Positions 46,623-57,452 of a stretch of DNA of 64,000 bases are shown here, one piece after another. The stretch is from contig OZ020248.1 in the NCBI GenBank assembly GCA_963971285.1, positions 25,657,764-25,721,763 on the forward strand, read 5' to 3'. The DNA is from Astropecten irregularis. Its lineage: Eukaryota > Echinodermata > Asteroidea > Paxillosida > Astropectinidae. Under the pieces are notes generated by a model, which worked only from the letters and a program-made list of their open reading frames with translations, searched no databases and was not told where the DNA came from. Position 1 is the stretch's first letter. Every line of letters begins with the position of its first letter. Position numbers and translations under genes: made by a program.

Positions 46623-49600
46623 TACATGTATGCAACAATCCGATTACAAAAAGGATGGAAACTTGTGTCGCTGAAACTGTACTGTGAGAGTGGACATCAT
46701 TGCTCTAGCCTTGTACAGTACTGTGCATAAATGCAGGAGCCATATGTTCAGGACTATCTTCCAGACTGATTGAAAGTTTATCAAATATTTGCGTCAGTAC
46801 TATTGTACTTTTCTCTCAACATGTCTGGGCATGTACATGTACATGTCTGTATACATATCATACAGTACATGTATGTATACGTGTGTGCAAGTGTAATCAG
46901 TAAAATTGAATTAAGATGGAAAATTAAGATCATGGAATTCAAACGCCACATGACATGATGCAGCGATGTACATGTACATCCACGGTGGAGTTCTCAGGTT
47001 TTTATGATTTTATGGGACGCGGATTTTAATATTCCAACCCGCATACTCAGAACTAGTAAAATTTAAGAATACACAATGCATTGTCTGTTTTTACATACGT
47101 TGTGCTCTGGACACAAGGATTTGTAACCAATTTGAGAAATGTACGGCTTTTCATGAAGGTGACACAAGTTGTAATAAGGTCGTGCTTCATTTGTACTATG
47201 GTCACAGTTCGAGGAACTGTAACCAAATTGAGGTTTAACAGTCTACTTTGCAAATAGATACAGATAAGGTCCATTGTGATTAGCTGTTTGGGAGAAAGGT
47301 TTTGAAACGGAACAGGGTCCAATGTGACAAAGCTATTTCGTGGAAATAATTACATACATTTGTACTCTACATTATAATTCACTGAAAGCTACACACAGTA
47401 TGTATCCAACGCCAAGAAAAGGTGACCAAAACTAAAACCAACGACGTCAATACGTCTATCACAACTTTTAGATATCGGATGATTCTGGTCAGACAGGACT
47501 ATGTTTCACTGTTATTCAGATACCAGAACTACAGTGTTCAGTAAATAATGTACTTCCTTCCAAGAATACCGGTGCATTAATTGAGGTGTCAAATGAACGA
47601 TGTGTCTACGGTTTGCCACACACGGCCATTGGCTAATAAATCAGTGTAACATTAAACTAATCACATTTAACGTGTTCCATATGGGTATGTGTTACAACTT
47701 TCAAGCAGGGGTTTGTGTGACTGTCTTGGCAAGATTTGCTCATTTGTACGAGTGGATGAGTTTGGAGAAACAACGGAGGAAAAGACACAGGAAGTTCTGG
47801 GAGGCAAAGAGGGTTATTGCCCTGTGTGGTCGTTGCCTTGGTGTCCTTCCAATGCGGCTGGCACTAAACGTCTTTCACAGAAAATGTCCATTGTCTTGTC
47901 CCTTTGAGAGCATAATTACATGATGATACACACAAGAATATAATGGGAAAACCTGGGAAAACTTCTAAACCCTATCTGATGATTTGGACTTTTATTTCGT
48001 CAGCCTTATTAAATATTTGCCTAAGTAATTTTTACTACTTTTGAGAAAACGACAAAAACTGTCTAATTTGCCCAAGTCATGCGCTTGACTTAGGCAGTCT
48101 TCCTATTGACCTTTTTTACACTTTAGAGTTTAGTATTAACCTCGACACTTCAACCATAGGTACACCTGTAGCTCCTATGATAAAGATCTGATTTGGGCAA
48201 AAATCTAAATTTTGTCAAAAAATTATTTAGGCAATTATTTTATTAGGCTGACGATTGTAAGTTACACAAAAAGGCAATGCTAGTTAAATTTTTGGACACC
48301 ACAATAAACGTGGCTACTTCTAAACCCTGCCTTAAAACAAATGAAAACACTGTAGAAAAACTATATGTGTTCTTTAAAATATAACCATCTACATGTATGC
48401 CTAAAATTCTTAAAAAGTTGGAAAACTGAACTAGACTGACAGAATCTTTATACAAGTGTTATTCAGTTATATAGTGCCAATATCTAAAGTTAAAATCCTT
48501 TTGCACAATCCAACATGTATCAAGTCTTTGGAAATTAACTACAATTAATTAAGATCTGTCCTAATTAATGGGCTCTAAACCCCAAAATTCCACAACTTAC
48601 TAATCAGGTACTGAACAATGGGAAATGTAAATGTACACTGTATATTATGAGTCAGCTAAATTACTGCATCACTGAAAATATCAGGATGACTTATCTATTC
48701 AAAACAATTTTGTTTTTAAGTACAATTGCCAAGCCCAACCTATCTATATATGTCAAATATTAAGCATAAAGCTGAAGACAGAAACAATGAGTGAAGTGTC
48801 CTGTTAAACTATAAACCAATTTTGTTGGGCAGGGTGAGTGTATTGCCAGTGATATTTCCCGTAATGTTTGCCAAGCATGACTAATGCCTGCCTGCAACAC
48901 AGCCATGTTGTCATCAAAATGATGAATGCGCAAAATCCCGCCCTGCCCGTGCTGTATACAAATGAATTTGTGTGTCTCATGATTAAAAAAAAAAAAAAAG
49001 GCAAAAGTCCAATTTTGCTGTGTGCACACTCCGTCAAACAGTAGAAACATATACCGGTATGCACGCCAGAGGCATATTGCTTCAAGTACAATGTATGCAT
49101 TTTCTCCTGTGCACAGATTCATTTTAATAAAGGAAATCAAAATTAATTCCATAAAGATACCCTAGATTATCTTAGTGATTTGATTCCAAACATGGAAATC
49201 TATTCATTGTTCCCATGACCCCTTCTGCCTGGAAAGCTGTCACACATGTAGAAGTTCACCTCATGGCGTGAGAATATTCATGATTGCTTTGTTATTTCCA
49301 TTGAAATACATTGAATGGGGGTACTGTCTGGAACAAGAGGTTCAATGAACCTTTATTGTCCCAACAAATTCACTATTATGGTGCATTTACCCCCTTGATT
49401 TGCATTTGATTAGATCAGCATTTTTTAGAAGACTACGTGCACAATCTGTGAGTTTCGAACACAGATACGTGCCATGGATTACATCCAGCTGGAATTTGGG
49501 ATATTGTCCGACGGTATTCAACCATTGTGTGCCCGCATTGTTTACACTAAGCTCCTTGCACACATGACCCGGCCAGATTACCTCTATTTGACCGGTGGCT

Positions 49601-50763
49601 GATAATGAGGCCAGTCAAAACAAAGCAAAAAAAATCCCGTGCTGAAGGGGTTAACTTGAACTACACATACTGGTATACAGACATACAAAGAATTAACCAT
49701 TTCAATCCTAGCAGGATCTTTCTCAAAGGAACAGTAAACACAATCAACAATCTTTGCAAAAAGATCAATCCACGTGGCGTGGTAGTACCACCTGTGTAAA
49801 ACAAATTAATGGGTATACTGCAAAAGGAAACAGGCGAATGGATTGTAATTAAAAACAGGAAGTCACAGAATTGATGGGATTAAATGAATTAAAAACCGAT
49901 CAAAACAGAATCTGAGCATAATTTTTTTAAACTTTAAAAGTACACGTAAGGTCTTTCCAATATTGTCTTACCCTTCACATGTTCGTTCCGCAAGGCAGCC
50001 TGCATGTATTTTGCCCACAGAGAATTTGTCAGTGCTGGTTTATTTGTTTTAATTATAAATACAAAGGATTTGTTGGTATTCACAACATTTCGCTTTTTCA
50101 AGCACGATTTAATTTGCTTTAGAGTGCATACAAAATTATGCAAACTGTATTCGGTTATTTGTACTACAAGAGTCCTTTTTCCAATTTTGGTTTTGTTGTT
50201 TTACGTTCAAATTTAATTTTTATAAAAAATTTCACATTTCGTTTGAAATTTTTAGTACGAACAAAATTACATCAAGAGAACAAAATGAACAAGGACCGGG
50301 AAGTGAACCCCGAACCACTGAAATGCTGAACGCGAGTTAACGTTGCACACCAAACATCATAATTTGGTAAAATTGTCCTTCACACTTTTTGAACATTTTT
50401 TACCAAAAAAGGGAATTTTAAATACACTATCATAAAAAATCAACATAAACATGTTCTTGACTAAATAGTGTAGTTTTATAGCGCTAGTTCATTGTTTAAA
50501 ATCACCAATGAACAACAATGGCTGACTAGAATCTAGATACAAAACCCATACACACAGCACAGACTGGACAACAGTACGCAAAACTACATGCACAAAGTAC
50601 AAAACATTCGACAGGAATTCATTCAACATTGAACACGAGTCAGCGCGAGAGAGGAATGTTCCCAACACCTTTCGCCAATTCAACCCATAATTTCACCAAA
50701 ATTACGCCATTTCCCACCAATTATTTTCCCCACAGGGGCTTCGTTATGATGTCTCGTACTTAC
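46623..50763. other. Non-coding stretch, possible conserved elements
   Basis: No exon is supported. Bases 48820-48965 and 49200-49480 are repeat-free and contain homeodomain/POU-like words (TGATTTGCATTTGATTAG at about 49397-49414). Bases 49699-49731 are a fragment of the GATCGAAACGTC motif. TACATGTA words become sparse after about 47 kb. Confidence 0.35.
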
Positions 50764-50940
50764 CTGAAATCACTGGACAGCTCAATGCCGCAACAAACCG
50801 GATATTTTGGCCATCTTTTTGTTGTCGTCGTCACCACTCTGAAAAATCGCAGGTTGATAACAGCTGCGGAATATCAGACGACAGGCAGGAAGTGTTGGAT
50901 CACCGAATATGACCGCATGACGTCATGTCACGTGACTTCT
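50764..50940 (-). promoter_or_regulatory. Promoter and untranslated first exon of a leftward gene
   Basis: On the minus strand a canonical donor CAG|GTAAGTA ends an exon at 50764. Upstream of it are a short reading frame (ATG at about 50800, MAKISGLLRH, then stop), an ETS-like AACACTTCCTG, a CRE TGACGTCA (50918-50925) and an E-box CACGTG (50929-50934). This is the layout of a housekeeping promoter. The transcription start would be near 50880. The first convincing leftward coding exon is DCUN1D3, 25 kb away; that link is inference. Confidence 0.45.
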
Positions 50941-51977
50941 CTTGGCGACACCTGCAATTTTAAAGGGCTAGCAGCTTGCTGTAGGATTATGGAGCTAAAA
51001 AGGACTTTAATACTAGCTCTTTGTTTTTACTAATGCGGCATAAATCCAATTAATTTTTGTTTCATTGAGTTTTACATATTTTCGATCCTAAAATTGGCAA
51101 ACAATAAATTATATATTGCAAAATCAACTAAATTGTACATGTATTGCTAAAATCTTTATGCATGCATACTATTGCTCCCATTCAATGTAAAATTGTATTA
51201 AATAAATTAAAAAAAAAATGTTTTATGAATACCAGCAATCTATGTAGGGTTTTCAACAAGGACTTTTTCTTTAATAATTCAAATGCGATTATGAAATAAA
51301 TCTTTGGAGTTAGGAGGGCCTGACGCGTTTCGATCCTAGCGGGATCTTTCTCAAATGCAACAAAATTATAATATTTTAAAATAATAAAAAGTAATCCTGC
51401 CTCAGCTCATGTATAGATGAGTTACAAAAGCAAGATTATGTGTACTTGAAATATTTGCATGGAAGTAGTTTTTATTCTCATTTTTATCTAATTGTTTTAA
51501 TTTTGCAGATTTGTACGAAAATTTAATTCAATTAATAAGTAAACTGATGATGATCACGAATACATAACAAAATGAAAATTGCAGGGGAAATTAATTTGTG
51601 AAAACAAGACAATTGAAAAATTCGCAGTTACGTAATAATTAAAAACTGGGAAGGAGGTTGCCGGTTCGAATCCCTCTCCTGTCAATTTTTCTTTGTTCAC
51701 CTTTCAATGACTTAACCATTCAGTTAGTTTCCCTTGTTTTGTGGTTATTTGATGATTAAAAACTGGGAAGATACAAATTTGTTTTTCAATACATAAAACA
51801 GCCGTAATATTAATACATGCATCGGTCGTCGGACTAATATTGTGTCTAGTATCCATTCTCAGCACGCTATTATGCTGTATGGTTAATGAAGAGAACCAGA
51901 CTTAGCAACGTTAACGAGAGAGGCCCTTGCCAACAGTGCTGACCAATCATAATCCGCAGAACAACGTGTAGAAAAGG
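50941..51977. other. Intergenic, between divergent promoters
   Basis: Bases 51307-51355 hold a GATCGAAACGTC motif copy (TTCGATCCTAGCGGGATC). Bases 51645-51760 hold half of a tRNA-like fold-back element (GGTTCGAATCCCTCTCCTGT, then 'caatttttctttgttcacc'). The rest is plain AT-rich sequence. Confidence 0.45.
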
Positions 51978-51991
51978 TTCTCCATAGCAAC
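51978..51991. promoter_or_regulatory. RFX X-box upstream of tektin-4
   Basis: TTCTCCATAGCAAC matches RYYNYY-AT-RRNRAC at 13 of 14 positions, only the first base differing. It lies about 125 bases before the first-exon donor. X-boxes mark ciliary genes, which fits the product. Confidence 0.55.
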
Positions 51992-52039
51992 CAGTAACAT
52001 AGGGGCGCTGTTGAGTGGAGTGTATGTTGTTGATAGGGG

Positions 52040-52117
52040 CGAGTGAAGTTGTTCTTATTCCATGAACTATCTACGGAGACAGGTGCACGCGTGTTAATTG
52101 TGGAGAAACTTAATTTG
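52040..52117 (+). other. TEKT4: Predicted 5' UTR exon of tektin-4
   Basis: The donor TTTG|GTAAGA at 52118 and the acceptor TTTTCTCCAG at 52644-52653 define an intron in the 5' UTR. The exon's 5' end is not determined from sequence; 52040 is a placeholder. Confidence 0.45.
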
Positions 52118-52695
52118 GTAAGATTTTGAAATTAGTTCAAGCAATTATCAAAGCATAAAAATAACTTGTTCTTGTTTGGTTGGCTTGTGTGTTGTGTCAG
52201 TTTGCTAAAGCCGGAGTAGGCCTACTGTAGTAATTATCTTTAATACTTTTGGCGTTCTGAAATTAGAGCTTTTTTTTAGGCTAATTCCAAAATCCTGAAG
52301 AACAAAAAGTAGAAAACTAACTCGGTGACTTTTTGGAGTCTGAGATTAGAGCAAAGAGGAGCCTAAAATTGTACCCTTTTTAGTTTTTATTCGATACCAT
52401 AATTGAATAAAAATGAATGTTAATTAGGCTAAATTATTCCTTAAAATTTGTTATTTTAAAGTGACAAAAACAATGCATAGATTATAGAATGCAACAACAT
52501 ATTATGCACAGTAATTGATACGAGTTGACTGTAGCAAGTCTACTAAAAAGCTTCTCCAAGAATATTCATTCACTAGGCATTGGGTTAATTTTTACTTGAT
52601 TATTGTTATTTCTGACTCATCGTGAATGTTATGCTTTCTTTTGTTTTCTCCAGGTTATTTGATTGTCTGCATTTCTTCGAACAAAAACTGTCAAG

Positions 52696-55600
52696 ATGGC
52701 AATGGCAGGATCAACCTTGCTGTCAAAGTCCCGTACTCCAACAATGCCAATGTCCCCCTACAAAGGCACGGTTGGTACCAGAACTGACGCCGAGCTAGCA
52801 CAGAGCTTGGCCAACATGAGCAACCTCTCCGAGACCGGAATCCGAGGCTCTGCCATGGGTGCACCAGTCTCCTTCGGCTTCCGATCAGGGAAGCACACCC
52901 CGAAGGAGTGGCACGAGGCCAACTACTCCAAGTATTACCAGAGCTTCTCTGACAGGGACAATGCCGAACGGCTTAACCACGAATCCAAGCAGTTGGCTAA
53001 CGAGACGGAGGCACTGACGCAGAGAGTCCAGGCCGACGTCACCAAGAAACTGGCGGAGAGGATGCACGACATCAACTACTGGAAGTGCGAGCTGAATCGG
53101 GAGATAGAGGAGATGATCGAAGAGACAGATCTGCTCTGCGCCCAGAAGAAGCGTCTGGCTAATGCCCTTGATGCAACAGAGCTTCCCATGATGATCGCCA
53201 GGGATAACCTGGACTGCCGGGCCAGGAGGCGTGAGATCGACCTTGTTGGTGACCGAGTAGAGTTGGCACTGAACAAGGTGAGTCAGAAGCCCAGCGCGAC
53301 TAGTCTAGTGCTCACTGCCTTCAACTACCAGAATTAAGGAAAGGGTTCAAATCCCATCCTAGTCCAGATCTTCACTTTGCAAGTGAATTTATTTTGGACA
53401 ATACAAAAAACAACTACTTTTTAAAACTGCTGGCTGGTCCTAAAAGACTAGTTGCGTTGATCGTAACCCAGGTCCCAGGCCCCATGTCAGACCTAGGGTT
53501 ACGATCATCGCAACTACCGGTACTTAAAGACTAACTGTTAAGTCCCAGCACCTTTTGAGATTTGGATGCAAAAGTTCCAAATAACAAATTTTGTGGGTTT
53601 TTGTTTGTTTTTTTAAGTGAAAATGTGTAACAATTTGCAAGTTGTCTGATTATAGATTCCCCAAATTGTTTCGTTCATCCTTTTCTGAAAATTTGATGAT
53701 TGATTAATTCGGATTTTTTTTTTCTTCAACAGGAAGTAGAAATCATCAGCAAAGTTCAAGATCTGCTGAAGAGAACGCTAGAGCAATCCGACAGACAGAT
53801 CAAGTAAGTATAAGAGCATGGATTTTTTATGACCCAAGAACAAAGTCAGCTTTTAACTTCAGTGCAAATTTATTTCCATGGTTAGAAGTACACCACACCT
53901 AAACTATACTCATTTAAATGACTTGGAGTTGTTTAGTATAATTTTGATCTAACTTTCTTTCTTTCAGGATGAATCGTGGTGCCAAACATAAGCTGACCAT
54001 GGACTGGTCCGACAAGGTCCGAGACTACAACATCGATGAGAAGTGTGCCAACCTCAACAACAATTCTACCGAGATCCAGTACAAAGAGGGATCCGCTAAA
54101 TTTGACGCATCGTAAGTGGCAGCTACTCACCTCCGGGCTAACATTAGGCTCTCATTAGTCCCAGAAAAAGCTCAATCTTGAAGGCTCACCTCATAGAAAT
54201 TGTTTTTTATTTGAACAGTGAGTTCTTTTTAGTGTTTGCATGCAGCAAAATTTGCAACAGAAGAATTCCGATTGTGTGGTCAATTTCTCAAAGCACTAAA
54301 ATTGGTCTGGACTGCAAATCAATCTTGATTGCTAAGCAAAGTGTGTGAAGTTACGATACAAATCACTATGGTGATACTGGCAACTCTAAGTTAATATTAA
54401 TCTTGCCATCTTGTGAAATCAGCATCTGGCCTCTTTAATCTTGCTGTAGTGATTAATCATTAGCAAAATGTTGTCCCCAAATTACAGGCAATCTACTCCT
54501 GAGTCCTGGGCTCAATTCTCCCACGACAACATCGTCCGCGCCGAGCACGAGCGCCTGGCCTCCCAAGCACTGAGGAACCTGATCGACCAGATCCTTACCG
54601 ACACCTCCAATGACATGAGGGAGCAGTGCAACACCGTGAATGCCGAGTTCACCAACCGCATCCAGGAGATGAATGACGCCAAGACGGCTCATGAGAATCA
54701 TCTCGAGAAGGTGAGAAGCAACTCAAGTCAGGGTTGTTCGAAGATTTTTCCGAGCAAATTTGTCCAGAAAGTAGCTCCTTAAATTTGGACTCAGCTCTTG
54801 TTTTCAGCAAAAGGTCTGCAGCAGTGTAACACCACGGGTCAATTTCACCAAACTCATCCTAACTAACTATCAATCATAGAACTTATGATGCATTGCAGCC
54901 CCATGTAGAAGTCATTGGGTACGTAGAACTCACAGGAAACGATGGGCTATCCTTAGTAACTTGAGTTATGATCGATCGAAGGGCTGGGCTTAGTGAAATC
55001 GACCCCAGATGAAGTAACAAGTTTCAGTCCATTCCAAATGAAATTTTCCAATTGAAAATGTATATTTAAGCCTGTGAGAAAGGTCCTGCTAGGATCCAAA
55101 CATCAGGCCTTCCTAACTCCCCTATTTTTTTCATTTTGTTGCCAACAGACGGTGCAGGAGATTGCAAAGATGGAGAATAACATTGAGTACTTGGAGCAGC
55201 AGATAAAGAACAAGGAGCCTCCCATGAAGGTTGCCCAGACGCGACTTGATCATCGCACCCACCGCCCCAACGTGGAGCTGTGCAGAGACCCTGCTCAATT
55301 CAGGTTGGTATTTGAAGAGAGAAGAAAACCAGTCTAGAAATTCTTGTTTTGACAGGCCAGTTTTTTCTCTTTTAACCAAACATTTCAGGATTCAACTTCT
55401 TTTTTAACTGATTTGAAAAGTGAACAAAGAATAATTTACTGGAGCGGGACTCAAACCAGTGACCTCCGGAACACCGTACCGGCGCTCTTACCAACTGAGC
55501 TACCCAGCCCTATTGTTGGTGGTGTCCCTAATAGTCAATTGTCTTTGTTCGTTTGGAAGTCAGATGTCTTTTTAACTGGAATCATCCAAGGCCATTAGCA

Positions 55601-56343
55601 AGGCAACATTTAATGCTGCCACCTCTCTATTGTGTTGAGAAATCAGTCCCTCGATTCTGTCACACTAAAACAAGACTGATGGTCTTCTCACACTTCATAA
55701 AGAGGACTGAAAGGGAGGTAGTTAGTCCGCAGCAAGGGCCGGTTTGTTTGGCAAAACAAACAGGCACCAAGGTAGCAATTAATGCCACCACCCCTCCATC
55801 ACATGCACACTGCAACAAGGTCTCTCAAAGTACAATAGCGCTCCGCACTAATGACGTCACAAAATCCCCGGCTGTCAGACAAACATTGTCTCACACGCGT
55901 AGTGTACATGGACGCGCACAGGCACACACGTGCATGGTTGCAATGTTTGTCTGAGATCCGGCGCTATTTTTAGCTTAAGTGCGGAGCGCTATTGATGTAT
56001 CCACCCACAACGCTTGATGCTTCAGTTAGTGAGTACAGAAGATGCTGTCTAAGGCTTGCTGTCTTTAAACCTGTCATTTCCTTGTGCTCCTGACTCAAAT
56101 TCATTACCCTTTGTCTCCCAACACAGACTCGTCCAAGAGGTTGGCGACATCCAGAACTCCATCGACAGCCTAGAGCAGAAGCTGGCTGATTCCAGGGCCT
56201 CCCTGAATGACCTGATGGCCACCCGTATGTCCCTAGAGCAACAGATTGCCCTCAAGAAGAACAGCATCTTCATCGACCGCGACAAGTGCATGAAGTTCCG
56301 CACCCGGTACCCATCCACCTCTAGACTGGTCGGTTACCAGTAG
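52696..56343 (+). CDS. TEKT4: Tektin-4 (sea urchin tektin A1 type), complete six-exon CDS
   Basis: Tektins are coiled-coil filament proteins inside the doublet microtubules of cilia and sperm flagella. Coding exons are 52696-53277, 53733-53803, 53968-54111, 54488-54710, 55149-55303 and 56127-56343. All junctions are GT-AG and all phases close, giving 463 aa. The start ATG (MAMAGSTLL) lies 42 bases inside an exon that begins at a TTTTCTCCAG acceptor; the frame upstream offers only TTG. Residues 1-70 are a low-complexity head and the rest is heptad-rich helix. The tektin signature RPNVELCRD is at about 379-387. ALDATELPM in the first coiled coil, and the end FIDRDKCM...RTRYPS...VGYQ, match tektin-4 rather than tektins 1 or 2. 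It is slightly longer than mammalian TEKT4. Introns hold MITEs and a tRNA-like element. Candidate poly(A) signals are at 56618 and 56727. Confidence 0.93.
53450..53517. repeat. Short perfect-arm palindrome in tektin intron
   Basis: TAGTTGCGTTGATCGTAACC on the left and GGTTACGATCATCGCAACTA on the right are inverted with one mismatch, around a 20-base loop. Its GTTACGATC word is the core of the GGGTCGATTTCAC MITEs. Confidence 0.7.
54277..54423. repeat. Diverged MITE, CACTAAGATT family, in tektin intron
   Basis: GGTCAATTTCTCAAAGCACT to CTTGTGAAATCAGC, with the inner 'gattgctaagcaaagtgtg' shared with 6433-6571. Confidence 0.55.
54836..55006. repeat. Palindromic MITE, GGGTCGATTTCAC family, in tektin intron
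   Basis: GGGTCAATTTCACCAAACTC mirrors TTAGTGAAATCGACCCC. Inner GATCGATCGAAGGGC matches 2815-2932. Confidence 0.65.
55411..55555 (-). mobile_element. Fold-back element enclosing a tRNA-like unit, copy 2
   Basis: The tRNA-like unit is at 55437-55509 (minus): box A TAGCTCAGTTGG, box B GGTTTGAGTCC (decayed). Inverted flanks are GAACAAAGAATAATTTACT and AGTCAATTGTCTTTGTTCG. It lies in the last tektin intron and matches 35195-35339 along its whole length. Confidence 0.7.
55833..55994. repeat. MITE with CAATAGCGCTCCGCACTAA ends
   Basis: CAATAGCGCTCCGCACTAAT on the left and TTAAGTGCGGAGCGCTATTG on the right are exact inverses over 17 bases. A TGACGTCA palindrome lies just inside the left end. Related to 45925-46053. 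Confidence 0.75.
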
Positions 56344-57334
56344 AGGGATTGTACACTCTTATGGAGTCAGGGTTTCGATTGTTACATAGAATACTGATTG
56401 ACTTTGGGAGGGAGGGGAGTTCTAGTCAGAAGTGGAGGATGTCCAAGATCCGATTTCACGAAGCTCCATTGCATTTGCTGGGTACAAATCTTTGCTTGTC
56501 AACAGAAACAATTTACTAGCCAGAATTTTGTGAGATATATATTATGCCTTTTGGCTGGTACTGTCGGCAAGTGAATTTTTCCATAACACGGGACCAATTT
56601 TTACACACAAAAATAATAATAAAATGTGCATAGAATATTAGATTCACAAATTTGCACTAACTTTCCCCAAAAATGCACTTTTTTGTACCACCAGCTTTTG
56701 TTTTTAACAATTTATGTGTTTTTCCAAATAAAACCATTCAAATTCCGTCCAAAATATATAATTATTCAAAATTGAGAAATTTAAATTTTGCTTAAATTAA
56801 ATATATTTTTCGCGTTAATGCTCTACTGCTTACCAAATCAGAAATGGGTTAATCCGATGAGAGACTAAGTGATTAACTGATCCAGATAATATTCATTGTA
56901 TATTTGACGCTAATATTAATTTGTAAATTTTGTATGTACAGTATACTGTTCCCTTTTCTAGCACATACATGTAACTTAATGGAAATTTCAAACTTGTTTT
57001 CATGAACTAGCACAATATTACCAGAGATACTGCTTAACCACAAATTAATTCAAATGCAATTTCCATCATATCATCAAAAATTATTTTGAATTTATATTAT
57101 CATTTTTTTTCAGTTTCTGACCATTTCTTGTGATTTATCCTAATTTGTTTTTGGTTCTTTTTGTGCAAGATGTTTTAATATAAACAGAAGTTGTTTTAAC
57201 AATAACTTAAAATGCATGTGTTTTGTAAAGAATTTGCAGTCAATAAAATTGCATGAGATGTATAGTGTCTTAAAAATGTGCGTGTTTCCGTATTACGTTG
57301 ATTTCTTACATTGATCATTAGTTCATTGTCATTG
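56344..57334. other. Tektin-4 3' UTR and AT-rich flank
   Basis: The 3' UTR probably ends near the AATAAA at 56618-56623 or 56727-56732. A third AATAAA lies near 57242. The rest is plain AT-rich sequence. Confidence 0.45.
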
Positions 57335-57452
57335 AAAGGTGAGCAAAGAAAACTTTAATGGAGCGGGATTCGAACCGGCGACCTCCTGTAAACGGTGTTC
57401 AGAAGGTTGTCGGTTGAATCCCGCTTGGGTCAATTTTTCTCTGTTTACCTTT
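57335..57452. mobile_element. Head-to-head pair of tRNA-like half elements
   Basis: The left half (AAAGGTGAGCAAAGAAAAC, then GCGGGATTCGAACCGGCGAC) and the right half (GTCGGTTGAATCCCGCTTGG, then TTCTCTGTTTACCTTT) are inverted copies of the same 3' tRNA arm plus tail. A whole tRNA body is absent. Confidence 0.65.

Noticed and set aside
47600..47923. 107-codon plus-strand frame rich in Arg and Cys
   Set aside because: No family resemblance and no splice signals.
52663..52695. Extended tektin-4 start (11 extra residues)
   Set aside because: That extension begins at TTG; the first ATG in the exon is 52696.
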